Notes: generated from the sequence alone by a model not told the origin. DNA of 36,757 nt from Clostridium sp. (GCA_023666975.1 JAMPAW010000019.1:1-36757); one strand, 5' to 3'. Counted from the first letter of the stretch, positions 15,370-23,881 are shown. Translations and numbers: made by a program.

Positions 15370-17196
15370 CTACAGCAAATCCTTCAACTGATCAATAATA
15401 TCATCTACACATTCTTCCACTGTACGATTAACGGTTTCGACTACTATCTCTGCATGTTCAGGTTCCTCATACGGACTGGTAATACCGGTAAACTCAGCAA
15501 TTTTACCGGAACGTGCCGCATGGTAAAGTCCTTTCACATCTCTTCGTTCACACTCCTCCAACGGTGTATTGACATACAATTCCACAAAGCAGTCACCAAC
15601 AATCTCTCTGGCATTCTGCCTGTCCTGACGATACGGGGAAATAAATGAGGTAAGCACTATCAGTCCTGCATCATTCATCAGCTTGGAAACCTCTGCCACC
15701 CTTCGGATATTCTCAATTCTGTCCTTATGTGAAAACCCTAAGTTCTTATTTAACCCAATCCGGACATTGTCACCGTCGAGAAGCATTGTATGTTTTCCCA
15801 TGGCAAACAATCTTTTTTCCAATTCGTTGGCAATGGTAGATTTGCCGGCACCGGACAACCCCGTCAGCCATAGGGTAAATGCCTTCTGCCCTAAGTGCTC
15901 CTGTCGCAGTTCCCTGCTAATATCCATATCATGCCAGAATAAATTTTTCCTTCGGTTAATTTCATGAATGACCACTCCGCAGGCCGCAGTTGCATTTGTC
16001 ACCCGGTCAATCAGAATGAGCGATCCCATATCCCGATTTTTGGAAAATTCATCAAACACGACATTGCTCCCCACGGAAATCTCACAGGCGGCAATTTCAT
16101 TTTTATAGATATTTTCCGAATAAATCTCCGCACCGGTATTGATGTCAATCTTATACTTGATACTCATCACCGTAGCAGGCACAATCTGAGTTCCCAATTT
16201 CAGCCAGAATGTTCTGCCTGCGGTCAATGGGACATCGTCCATCCACAAAATCGATGCGGCAAACATCGTGTTTAACAGAATATCGTAATCCTTGGTCAAT
16301 ACGCTTCCTCTGGAAACGTCTATCTCCGTGTCCAGTTGAATCGTTACCCCGTGACCGGCGCCAATCTCCTCCACAGGCCGGTCTCCGTTAAATATCGCCT
16401 TCACCCGTGAAGTCTCTTTGCTCGGATATACCGTTATCTCATCTCCCACTGCAATTCTTCCCGTCGAAATCTGTCCCTGAAATCCGCGAAACTCCCGGTT
16501 CGGCCTGCACACCCGCTGAACAGACATGGAAAACCCATTCTGGCGCTCCGCCTCAGAGATATCGATATTTTCCAGATATTGTAACAACGACGGACCGTCA
16601 TACCACAGCATATGGCTGGACTTATTGGTCACGTTATCCCCTACGGTAGCCGACACAGGGATAATGGCAATGCTCTGTTCACTGAACTCCGCCATTAATA
16701 TCTTTATCTCTTTCTGGATTTTCTTGAAACGCTGTTCGTCATAATGCACCAAATCCATTTTATTCACCGCAAATACAAAATGACGGATACCCATTAACGC
16801 ACAAATTCTGGCATGCCGTTTGGTCTGTATCAGAACGCCTTGGCTGGCGTCCACCAGAATCACGCTCAAATCGGCAAAGGACGCACCCACAGCCATATTC
16901 CGCGTATATTCCTCATGTCCGGGAGTATCGGCAACGATAAAGCTTCTCTCCTCTGTTGTAAAATAGCGATACGCCACATCTATGGTGATCCCCTGCTCCC
17001 GCTCCGCCATTAGACCGTCCAGCAGGAGGGAATAATCCAGATTGCCGTCGTTAGAACCCACCTTGGAATCCAGTTCCAATGCCTTCTTCTGGTCAGTGAA
17101 CAGCAGCTTGGCATCGTAGAGCATATGGCCAATCAATGTCGACTTACCGTCGTCCACACTTCCACAGGTAATAAATTTCAATAAATCATTCTTCAT
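15370..17196 (-). CDS. cysN: Bifunctional sulfate adenylyltransferase large subunit / APS kinase (CysN-CysC fusion)
   Basis: A 608-residue fusion. Residues 1 to about 425 are the CysN GTPase, an EF-Tu-like domain with SVDDGKSTLIG (G1), DTPGHEEYTRNM (G3) and NKMDL (G4), followed by beta-barrel domains. Residues from about 435 are a complete APS kinase: GLSGAGKST Walker A (about 446), DGDNVR, FISPYRQDR and DVKGLYHAARSGKI. With CysD it makes APS from sulfate and ATP, and the kinase domain converts APS to PAPS. The start MKNDLLKF is preceded by GAGGGG. CysD ends one base before this start, so translation is coupled. No APS/PAPS reductase or sulfite reductase gene lies in the window. Confidence 0.95.
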   Translation of the reverse strand: MKNDLLKFITCGSVDDGKSTLIGHMLYDAKLLFTDQKKALELDSKVGSNDGNLDYSLLLDGLMAEREQGITIDVAYRYFTTEERSFIVADTPGHEEYTRNMAVGASFADLSVILVDASQGVLIQTKRHARICALMGIRHFVFAVNKMDLVHYDEQRFKKIQKEIKILMAEFSEQSIAIIPVSATVGDNVTNKSSHMLWYDGPSLLQYLENIDISEAERQNGFSMSVQRVCRPNREFRGFQGQISTGRIAVGDEITVYPSKETSRVKAIFNGDRPVEEIGAGHGVTIQLDTEIDVSRGSVLTKDYDILLNTMFAASILWMDDVPLTAGRTFWLKLGTQIVPATVMSIKYKIDINTGAEIYSENIYKNEIAACEISVGSNVVFDEFSKNRDMGSLILIDRVTNATAACGVVIHEINRRKNLFWHDMDISRELRQEHLGQKAFTLWLTGLSGAGKSTIANELEKRLFAMGKHTMLLDGDNVRIGLNKNLGFSHKDRIENIRRVAEVSKLMNDAGLIVLTSFISPYRQDRQNAREIVGDCFVELYVNTPLEECERRDVKGLYHAARSGKIAEFTGITSPYEEPEHAEIVVETVNRTVEECVDDIIDQLKDLL

Positions 17197-17197
17197 C

Positions 17198-18091
17198 TTA
17201 AAAATACCCCTCGCGCTTTCTTCTTTCCATGCTTGCCGAACCACCGTCGGAATCAATAACCCTGCTTGTCCGCTCAGACTCTACAGATGCCAGTGTCTCT
17301 GTAATAATGTCGTCCAACGTCTCCGCCGTCGACTCTACTCCGCCAGTCAGCGGATAACAGCCGAGTGTCCGGAACCGGACGGATTTCATCTCCACCTGCT
17401 CATCAGGCCGAAGCTGCAAACGGTCATCATCTACCATGATGATATTCCCGTCCCGAATAACCACAGGGCGTTCTTTCGCATAATAGAGTGAGACAATCGG
17501 GATATTTTCCCGCTTAATATATTGCCAGATATCCTTTTCCGTCCAGTTTGACAGCGGAAATACACGAATACTTTCACCCTGTTTGATTTTGGTGTTAAAC
17601 AGCCTCCACATTTCCGGCCGTTGGTTCTTGGGGTCCCATGAATGATTTTCATTGCGGAAGGAGAAAATCCTCTCCTTCGCACGGGACTTCTCCTCGTCCC
17701 GGCGTCCGCCTCCGAAGGCAGCCGTAAAACCATACTTGTCCAAAGCCTGCTTTAACGCCTGCGTCTTCATGATGTCTGTATATGCAGCCCCATGCTCAAA
17801 GGGATTGATTCCCTGCCGGACCCCCTCTTCATTGATATACTCCAGCATTTCGATCTGCAGTTCCTTTGCCGTTTTATCCCGAAATTCAATCATCTCTTTA
17901 AATTTCCACGTCGTATTGACATGGAGAAAAGGAAACGGCGGTTTTTCCGGATAGAATGCCTTTAATGCCAGATGAAGCATTACCGAAGAATCTTTGCCGA
18001 TAGAATACAGCATGACCGGTTTCTCACACTCTGCCGCAACCTCCCGCATAATATACATTGCTTCCGCTTCTAACTTGTCTAAATGATCCAT
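17198..18091 (-). CDS. cysD: Sulfate adenylyltransferase small subunit
   Basis: A 297-residue protein of standard CysD length in the PAPS-reductase/ATP-pyrophosphatase fold. Seen: the PP-loop motif [18 protein letters not shown] (about residues 29-46), [13 protein letters not shown], the [23 protein letters not shown] segment (about 124-146) and the [14 protein letters not shown] motif near 240. It adenylates sulfate to APS together with CysN. The start MDHLDKLE follows AAAGGTACAC; a reading 28 codons longer starts inside the promoter. It is the first gene of the cysD-cysNC operon, which converges on the ssu-like operon. Confidence 0.96.
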   Translation of the reverse strand: MDHLDKLEAEAMYIMREVAAECEKPVMLYSIGKDSSVMLHLALKAFYPEKPPFPFLHVNTTWKFKEMIEFRDKTAKELQIEMLEYINEEGVRQGINPFEHGAAYTDIMKTQALKQALDKYGFTAAFGGGRRDEEKSRAKERIFSFRNENHSWDPKNQRPEMWRLFNTKIKQGESIRVFPLSNWTEKDIWQYIKRENIPIVSLYYAKERPVVIRDGNIIMVDDDRLQLRPDEQVEMKSVRFRTLGCYPLTGGVESTAETLDDIITETLASVESERTSRVIDSDGGSASMERRKREGYF

Positions 18092-18166
18092 GGTTGTGTA
18101 CCTTTCATACGAATGATATTTGTCAGCCCTCCGGAAGACTCTGCCGTTTTCCGCCCTGACAGTATT

Positions 18167-18195
18167 ATCATACATAGTATTTGTGAACTTGACAA
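18167..18195 (-). promoter_or_regulatory. Promoter of cysD-cysN
   Basis: Minus strand: TTGTCA (18195-18190), 17-base spacer, TATGAT (18172-18167), about 75 bases upstream of the cysD start. No SAM riboswitch or T-box is visible in this leader. Confidence 0.8.
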
Positions 18196-18303
18196 GAAAT
18201 AAATATGCAAATCATTAAATCCTTTGCGGATTATGTAAAATTATGTACATTTTTGCTCAAATTGGCTTCTATTTTTTGTGAATTATTCTCTTCCCTTTTT
18301 GCT

Positions 18304-18414
18304 AGACAGAATCCGCCTTTTATTATAAAATAATATTAACTATAAAAATCATGGAGAACCAGACTCAATGGAGTGAGTTAATTTTTCATGATTCTGTCTT
18401 ACTATTATTTTATA
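18304..18414 (+). repeat. Two interleaved inverted repeats in the leader of the FliD-like gene
   Basis: AGACAGAATC (18304-18313) is the exact reverse complement of GATTCTGTCT (18390-18399). TATAAAATAATA (18324-18335) is the exact reverse complement of TATTATTTTATA (18403-18414). The order is A-B-A'-B', so both pairs could coexist only as a pseudoknot or at the DNA level. A possible promoter (TTGCTA at 18299, TTATAA at 18323) overlaps the left arms. The ribosome site follows directly at 18421. Confidence 0.45.
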
Positions 18415-18437
18415 TTCCAAGGAAGGAGGTAAATAAT

Positions 18438-19724
18438 ATGATGAATCTGACGAATGTCTATAATTATTATAGTACACAGGTGCTTGCTGCAGCAACCGGC
18501 GGCAGCCGTGCGAACAGTCGTTTTAATTCCCATAAACGCGACGATTTAAAAACAATATACAATAACATGGTCAAACAGAATATTCATTCACCGTTTTATA
18601 AGTTTACCTTCTCCGACGCAACTCAGGCTTATGCTATCGGCATCAAAGAAGCAGCCATGGCCTTAGAAGCTGAGAGCAAATCCTTAAGCGGCCAGAACAA
18701 CAGCGTTCTTGACCAGATGACTGTGGTGTCTGACGACGAGAGCGTGGTCTTTGCAAGCCTTAACGGTTCCGCTTCAGAAGATATTCCTGAGAATCTGTCG
18801 ATTCAGGTGAATACCTTGGCATCTGGACAGACCAACGTAGGGAGGTATCTTCCGTCCGGTGAGACCTCCTTTGATGCCGGAGATTATTCTTTCGGCATTG
18901 CGGTAGGACGCAATCAGTACACCTTCCAGCTCACCGTGCACGAGGGGGATACTAACCAGCAGATTCAACGCAATTTGGCCATGTCCATCAACGAGAACAA
19001 TATCGGGGTCCGCGCCACGATTCGCAATAACCGCGCCAACGAGACCAGTGCTTTAGTGCTCCGCTCCGAAGCGGTCGGATTACCGATAACCAATAATTTG
19101 TATTTTCATTTTGACGAGACTTATCTGGAAAATGATATCGCTGCTCCGCTTGGTATTGACAATGTGGAATCCATGCCGTCCAATGCAGAGTTTTATATCA
19201 ATGACACATTGCACAGCTCCGTCAGCAACCGGATTTCACTTAACCATACAATGGATATTGATTTGTTATCCACCAGTGACAAGCCGGTCAGCGTACATCT
19301 GGTTCCTGACGAGCACAAAATATCCGACAAGCTGACCGATTTTATGGATTCCTATAATGAACTGGTCGATATCGCCCGTAACACTGCCAATCAGAAGGGT
19401 TCGGCAAAACTTTTCCGGGACATTACCGGTATGGCCAACCGGAATCTTGAAGTCCTCAAAACCGCCGGTCTCACCATTGACGCCAACGGATATATGGACC
19501 GCTTAGCAGATGCCGATACCGACAGTGCCCGGATACAATCGCTATTCGATGATGAGTTATCCGAATTCCGCAGGGATATCAAGCGAACCACAGAGAAAAT
19601 GACACTGAATCCGCTGAATTATATCGACAAGGTGATCATTACGTATCCCAATACAACAGGGACATATCCCAATCCGTATAACCCGTCAAGATATTCAGGT
19701 CTTCTGTTTAATGATTATGCGTAA
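18438..19724 (+). CDS. FliD/flagellin-hook-like protein without flagellar neighbours
   Basis: A 428-residue protein beginning MMNLTNVYNYYSTQV after a strong GGAAGGAGG. The centre resembles flagellar filament cap protein FliD and the flagellin hook IN motif: LSIQVNTLASGQTNVGRY, a beta-sandwich (YSFGIAVGRNQYTFQLTVHEGDTNQQIQ), then INENNIGVRATIRNNRANETSALVLRSEAVGLP. A helical region with LVDIARNTANQKGS and RDITGMANRNLEVLKTAGLTIDANGYMD resembles the FliD C-terminal half. FliD caps growing filaments. Typical FliD coiled-coil ends are reduced here, and the last ~25 residues are a Tyr/Pro/Asn-rich tail ending PSRYSGLLFNDYA. No signal peptide or other flagellar gene is visible, so it may be an orphan with a different surface or structural role. 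Confidence 0.6.
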   Translation: MMNLTNVYNYYSTQVLAAATGGSRANSRFNSHKRDDLKTIYNNMVKQNIHSPFYKFTFSDATQAYAIGIKEAAMALEAESKSLSGQNNSVLDQMTVVSDDESVVFASLNGSASEDIPENLSIQVNTLASGQTNVGRYLPSGETSFDAGDYSFGIAVGRNQYTFQLTVHEGDTNQQIQRNLAMSINENNIGVRATIRNNRANETSALVLRSEAVGLPITNNLYFHFDETYLENDIAAPLGIDNVESMPSNAEFYINDTLHSSVSNRISLNHTMDIDLLSTSDKPVSVHLVPDEHKISDKLTDFMDSYNELVDIARNTANQKGSAKLFRDITGMANRNLEVLKTAGLTIDANGYMDRLADADTDSARIQSLFDDELSEFRRDIKRTTEKMTLNPLNYIDKVIITYPNTTGTYPNPYNPSRYSGLLFNDYA

Positions 19725-19740
19725 CCATGCAAAAGCGCAA

Positions 19741-19772
19741 ACGGACAAGGGCAGCCGCCCTTGTCCGTTTTT
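19741..19772 (+). terminator. Intrinsic terminator after the FliD-like gene
   Basis: ACGGACAAGGGC (19741-19752) and GCCCTTGTCCGT (19757-19768) form a perfect 12-pair stem with a 4-base loop, ending in TTTTT. It also sits just past the stop of the convergent gene at 19788. Confidence 0.92.
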
Positions 19773-19787
19773 ATTGTTGTAATGATA

Positions 19788-20150
19788 TTATACTACCAGT
19801 TTCGCCGCCAAATCCAGTTTGTTCAAAAAAGGAAGAAAATCCGCTTCCAGACAATCCGCCACAAAAAATTTGTTACCGCTGTTCAATGAGATTCCCAGAT
19901 TACGGACTGCCATTATCATGGCCTTCTTATCAATATAACTGCTTTTCGCATTCAGCAGAGAAGCACAATGATTGTACACCTCTATCTCCCAGTTAATTCC
20001 ATTAATCACATCATTGAGAAATGTATTTGTATCCTCAAACCCCTCGTTGCGCAATTCCCCGATAATCGTCTGCACTGCCGGAATCAGGCTGTCACTATAG
20101 GTGATTAGTTCCTGTAGTACCTCCCGCTGGAGCTGCTCTCTTTCATCCAT
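19788..20150 (-). CDS. Small all-helical protein of unknown function
   Basis: A 120-residue acidic, largely alpha-helical protein with no signal peptide or membrane segment. The start is secure: AAAGGAGGAAATGAT precedes the ATG. Helices are suggested by EQLQREVLQELITYSDSLIPAVQTIIGEL (about 5-33), a middle stretch around NTFLNDVINGINWEIEVYNHCASLLNA, and a C-terminal stretch ending FLPFLNKLDLAAKLVV. The size and helical make-up would suit a small export chaperone such as FliS or FliT, and a FliD-like gene lies next door, but I see no diagnostic motif and it is on the opposite strand. It lies 137 bases downstream of the hybrid kinase on the same strand and could be co-transcribed. Confidence 0.75.
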   Translation of the reverse strand: MDEREQLQREVLQELITYSDSLIPAVQTIIGELRNEGFEDTNTFLNDVINGINWEIEVYNHCASLLNAKSSYIDKKAMIMAVRNLGISLNSGNKFFVADCLEADFLPFLNKLDLAAKLVV

Positions 20151-20287
20151 ATCATTTCCTCCTTTGTAATCAATGCCACTTTGCCATACGGCCCATCAAG
20201 ATACTCCGGGCTGCCTGCCACAGCAATTGATTACCTGCTTGTTCCACTGTTCAGTATATCACCAAAAAAAACATATTCAATCCATTT
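20151..20287. other. Intergenic stretch with an echo of the FliD-like C-terminal motif
   Basis: On the + strand 20184-20213 can be read P-Y-G-P-S-R-Y-S-G-L, which matches the P-Y-N-P-S-R-Y-S-G-L tail of the FliD-like protein (19672-19701) at 9 of 10 residues, with the base differences almost all at third positions. The reverse frame is equally conserved (P-E-Y-L-D-G-x-Y-G). It is followed by a fading I-D-Y compared with N-D-Y. It may be a relic of a duplicated gene end or a dispersed element. The ribosome site for the gene starting at 20150 is also here. Confidence 0.3.
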
Positions 20288-23200
20288 TCAATTATTGTTC
20301 ACCAATATTTCATCAAGCGTATCAAAAAGGTTCTGGATATCAATTGGCTTCGCTAAGTGCCCATTCATTCCACAATTTAACGCTTCCTGTTTATCCTCCT
20401 CAAAAGCATTGGCCGACATTGCCAGAATCGGTATGGAAGCAAGCTCTTTATTGTCTAAATGACGAATCACTCTGGTTGCCTCATAGCCGTCCATCACAGG
20501 CATCTGAATATCCATAAGGATCAACTGGTAATACCCAGGCTCCGATTCTTGCAGCATATCGACTGCTATCTGCCCGTTTCCGGCAACCTCTACCTGATAT
20601 CCCGCCTCTTCCAAAATGGTAACGGCGATTTCCTGATTAATTTCAATATCCTCTACCAGCAAAATACGCCCTGTATGAAGTGCCAGTTTTTCCGCGCCGG
20701 TACTCTTTTCCTCATCTGCACGGACAACAGAGCACAGACATTCTCTTAATTCCGATAAAAACAGCGGTTTATAGCAGAATGCGGTAACCCCAGCTTTTCT
20801 CGCCTGATCCTCCATGTCAGACCAGTCATATGCGGTCAGCACAATAATCGGCGCCTCTCCTTTCCGTTCGTCCCGGATTCTGCGGACAGCCTCGATACCG
20901 TCCATATCGGACAGCCGGCTGTCAACGATGTATACGCGATAGCCGTCCTCTTTCTCCGCAGTTTCACGGGCAAGACCAACTGCCTCCTCACCGCTTTGCG
21001 CCCATTCTCCCTGCATTCCCAACTGCTCTATCATATAGGACACACTGTTACAGGCTTCAAAATGGCTGTTTACCACCAATACCCGGCAGTCCGCAAGCTC
21101 TGGTATCGCCTGTGCATTATTTTCTCCCGGACACAGGCGGAACGTAAAGGAAACCGTAACCTCTGTACCAACGTCCCTCTCACTTTTTACGGCAATCGAA
21201 CCGCCCATCATGTCAACAATATTTTTGGTAATTGCCATTCCAAGCCCCGTACCCTGAATCCTGCTGATTGTAGAATTTCTTTCACGCTCGAACGGCTCAA
21301 AAATGCGGGACACAAATTCCTCCTCCATGCCGATACCCGTATCCTTGATATAAAACTCATACTCTGCACTGTCTGCCGATGCCCCGGATTTTTCCATAAC
21401 CCGTAAGCTGACCGAGCCTCCTTCTTCTGTATATTTTACGGCATTGCTGAACAGATTCAGGAGCACCTGGTTTAACCGCAGCTTATCACAATATATTTTT
21501 TCATCATAAACATCAACTGTATCCACAGACAATTCAAGCCGCTTTGCCCGAATGTCCGCCTGTAAGATATTGCACAGGCCATGCAGTATCTCTGCCAGAC
21601 TGCACGGCTGTTCATCTAACTGCAGCTTACCGCTTTCAATCCGGCTCATATCCAGGACATCATTGATCAGACTCAGCAAATGATTGCCCGATGTCATAAT
21701 TTTCCCTAAATACTCTTTTACCTGTTCCTGCCGGTCAATATGCGTAAGCGCCAGGTTCGTAAAGCCCACAATAGCATTCATCGGTGTGCGGATATCATGC
21801 GACATATTGGAAAGAAATGCACTCTTTGCGCGGTTGGCATCATTTGCCTGCTGCAGCGCCTCCTCTAACTGATTGTTCCTTTCTATCTCACTATGTATCT
21901 CCTCATCGACACTCCGAAATCCGAGAATCACGCCATAATCCTCGTCCCATTTTTCCGTCCGCACAGCCTTCATCTGGAAATATTTTATCTCACCGCCACA
22001 CAGTGTACGGTAATTCACATAATAAATTTTCTTCTCCGCCAGCTCCTCTTTTAAACCGTCTGGCGAAATCGCCCAGCGGAGCAGCTCTCTGTCTTCTTCA
22101 TAAACACAGGTCGCTATGTACTGTTCCATGCTTTCCTGCAGCGAGCGTTTCCCGTCAAAAATGGAACCGAGTACGTGATTTTCACAATCACCATTCCGAA
22201 GCGTAGTTCCTGTACCCTTTTCCACATCAAAAAAGTAAATCAGGTTAAAGTCTATTCCAAGTGCCTGAATCATTTCCATCTGGCGCTTCTCATTTCTGCT
22301 TCGTTCCTTTTCCTCTTCCAGCTTCTGTGTCGTACAGTCAAAAAGGAAACGCTGATAAAACAGCTTCCCATTCTCCTTAAGCAGCTTGATATTTCCCATG
22401 ACGTGCAGCACCTTTCCGTCCTTGTGCTGTATGCGGTACTCTATACTGGTGCTATCTCCTTCGTTTCTGAGCTTTCGGATACACTTTCTGAGTTTATCTT
22501 TATCTTCCTCCATGACAGAAGCCGCAATCATATTAAAGCCCGCCCCTTCCAGCTCCTCCTGGGACTCATACCCCAAAATCTTCAGGGCCGCTGCATTTAT
22601 GCTGAGAACGTGGGAACCGTCCACGGTATGGCTCACCACTCCACAGTCCGTAGCACTGAACATAACTTCCAAAATTCGATTTCTCTCGATAATCTGCTGC
22701 TCATAGGCACGCTCCTGCGTGACATCAATCGCCACGCCTACGGTTCCCATGACACTGCCGTCCAAATCATATAACGGGGATTTGTAAGTAGTCAGCAGCC
22801 TCTGGCCGTCTCCTGTCTGAATAATCTCCTCGGCCACGCAGGTCTCTTCCCTGCTCATTACCTCCTGCTCGGACTTGATACATGCCGGATCGTCCTGTTC
22901 CACATCCCAGATGTATGCGTGTCCCTGTCCTTCCACCTGTTCCTTCGTTTTGTTGACCACCCTGCAAAAGCTGTCATTTACTTTCTCATGGATACCCGCC
23001 TTATCCTTATACCAGATCAAATTAGGGACATGATTAATCGTCGCCTCAAAAAACTGGTTCGTCTGCCAGAAATCCTTGCGCATTTTGCAGTCCTTCTGCC
23101 AGCGCAGGAACCGGAAACGAATCTCCTCCTCCGACATCGGCATCGTCCAGATATCATCAATATCCTGAACCGGCAAATCGAGCAGACGTGTAATCTGGCT

Positions 23201-23449
23201 CTCCTTGGCCAGTAAAATGAGTTCCGCTTCCCCACTTTTACCCGATGTCAAAATCTGCAAAGCCTCCTGCTCATCTTGCTCCTCAAGGTCTGCAAAAATC
23301 ACATCTGCTTTGGCCGCCAGTTCTTTTTCCGGTTTATCACTCTGTATAAACTCGTGTGTAAAATGCTCAAACTGCGGCATCTCTTTTATCATTTCAAATA
23401 ACTTATACGAATAACCTACTAAATAAAACCGAATATGACAATGATACAT
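20288..23449 (-). CDS. Hybrid sensor histidine kinase with PAS domains and two receiver domains
   Basis: A 1053-residue cytoplasmic-looking hybrid kinase with no transmembrane segment. In order: a receiver-like N-terminal domain lacking the usual phosphorylation motif (1-110); two or three PAS domains (about 125-235, 255-370, 385-510), the first with NLIWYKDKAGIHEKVNDSFC; HisKA with the phospho-His in FLSNMSHDIRTPMNAI (about 549); HATPase_c with NLFSNAVKYTEEGG, DTGIGME and GTGLGMAI (about 650-770); REC1 (about 795-910, Asp in YIVDSRLSDMDG); and REC2 (about 930-1050, VEDIEINQEI, Asp in LMDIQMPVMDGYEATR, Lys in LAKPID). REC1 lacks the acidic pair (VVNSH). The start MYHCH follows TTGGGGG; a reading seven codons longer is less supported. 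Its target is unknown, as no separate response regulator is adjacent. Confidence 0.93.
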   Translation of the reverse strand: MYHCHIRFYLVGYSYKLFEMIKEMPQFEHFTHEFIQSDKPEKELAAKADVIFADLEEQDEQEALQILTSGKSGEAELILLAKESQITRLLDLPVQDIDDIWTMPMSEEEIRFRFLRWQKDCKMRKDFWQTNQFFEATINHVPNLIWYKDKAGIHEKVNDSFCRVVNKTKEQVEGQGHAYIWDVEQDDPACIKSEQEVMSREETCVAEEIIQTGDGQRLLTTYKSPLYDLDGSVMGTVGVAIDVTQERAYEQQIIERNRILEVMFSATDCGVVSHTVDGSHVLSINAAALKILGYESQEELEGAGFNMIAASVMEEDKDKLRKCIRKLRNEGDSTSIEYRIQHKDGKVLHVMGNIKLLKENGKLFYQRFLFDCTTQKLEEEKERSRNEKRQMEMIQALGIDFNLIYFFDVEKGTGTTLRNGDCENHVLGSIFDGKRSLQESMEQYIATCVYEEDRELLRWAISPDGLKEELAEKKIYYVNYRTLCGGEIKYFQMKAVRTEKWDEDYGVILGFRSVDEEIHSEIERNNQLEEALQQANDANRAKSAFLSNMSHDIRTPMNAIVGFTNLALTHIDRQEQVKEYLGKIMTSGNHLLSLINDVLDMSRIESGKLQLDEQPCSLAEILHGLCNILQADIRAKRLELSVDTVDVYDEKIYCDKLRLNQVLLNLFSNAVKYTEEGGSVSLRVMEKSGASADSAEYEFYIKDTGIGMEEEFVSRIFEPFERERNSTISRIQGTGLGMAITKNIVDMMGGSIAVKSERDVGTEVTVSFTFRLCPGENNAQAIPELADCRVLVVNSHFEACNSVSYMIEQLGMQGEWAQSGEEAVGLARETAEKEDGYRVYIVDSRLSDMDGIEAVRRIRDERKGEAPIIVLTAYDWSDMEDQARKAGVTAFCYKPLFLSELRECLCSVVRADEEKSTGAEKLALHTGRILLVEDIEINQEIAVTILEEAGYQVEVAGNGQIAVDMLQESEPGYYQLILMDIQMPVMDGYEATRVIRHLDNKELASIPILAMSANAFEEDKQEALNCGMNGHLAKPIDIQNLFDTLDEILVNNN

Positions 23450-23528
23450 AGTCAACCCCCAACTTCTCAAATTGTTTGCAAAATCTTTGTTACACCTATA
23501 TCCGTTTCATACACATTTAAAATAAAAA

Positions 23529-23717
23529 TTATTCGGTCTCTTCCTCTAACTGTTGAATAATTTTCTCCACTTCGTTTTCTGTCAAAGATACTTTCTTTGC
23601 GATATCCGATATTGGAATACCCATATCCGCATACGCTTTTATCATGCCTTCCGCTTTCCCTTCGGCTCTTCCTTCGGCTCTTCCCTCATTTCTCAAATCT
23701 TCCATCGCCTTACACAT
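23529..23717 (-). pseudogene. Short AEG-repeat protein, probable C-terminal relic of a PD-(D/E)XK (Rpn/transposase-like) nuclease
   Basis: A 62-residue product, MCKAMEDLRNEG, then repeats RAEGRAEGKAEG, then a helical tail ending IIQQLEEETE. Proteins of the PD-(D/E)XK nuclease/transposase family (Rpn-type) in gut Clostridia commonly end with just such a basic-acidic AEG-repeat linker and a short helical module (here DMGIPISDIAKKVSLTENEVEKIIQQL). The nuclease domain is absent. However the piece has its own ribosome site (AAGGAG before the ATG at 23717), and similar short stand-alone products may exist, so expression is possible. The repeat is a 12-base tandem repeat at about 23662-23697. Confidence 0.55.
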
Positions 23718-23814
23718 GGTTGTCACTCCTTCCCTATCTTTCTGTAACTAGGATCATTATAACATATCCAAAAAGATTCACGCAACATGCGTTTTTCTTT
23801 CCCGGCAAAAACGC

Positions 23815-23843
23815 TTGACATTCCAACCATATAGTACTAAAAT
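23815..23843 (+). promoter_or_regulatory. Promoter of the padR operon
   Basis: Perfect -35 TTGACA (23815-23820), 17-base spacer, TAAAAT (23838-23843). Confidence 0.88.
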
Positions 23844-23853
23844 GTATTTAGTA
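23835..23853. promoter_or_regulatory. PadR-type operator over the -10 box
   Basis: TACTAAA-ATGTA-TTTAGTA is a perfect 7-base inverted repeat with a 5-base centre. It covers the -10 box and transcription start of the padR operon. PadR-family repressors often bind such AT-rich dyads at their own promoters. Confidence 0.75.
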
Positions 23854-23881
23854 TTACTAAGTGCATAGAAAGGATGAGGAC

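Noticed and set aside
23662..23697. 12-base tandem repeat considered as a CRISPR or mobile-element end
   Set aside because: Repeats are contiguous without spacers and code for an AEG linker, so they are protein repeats.
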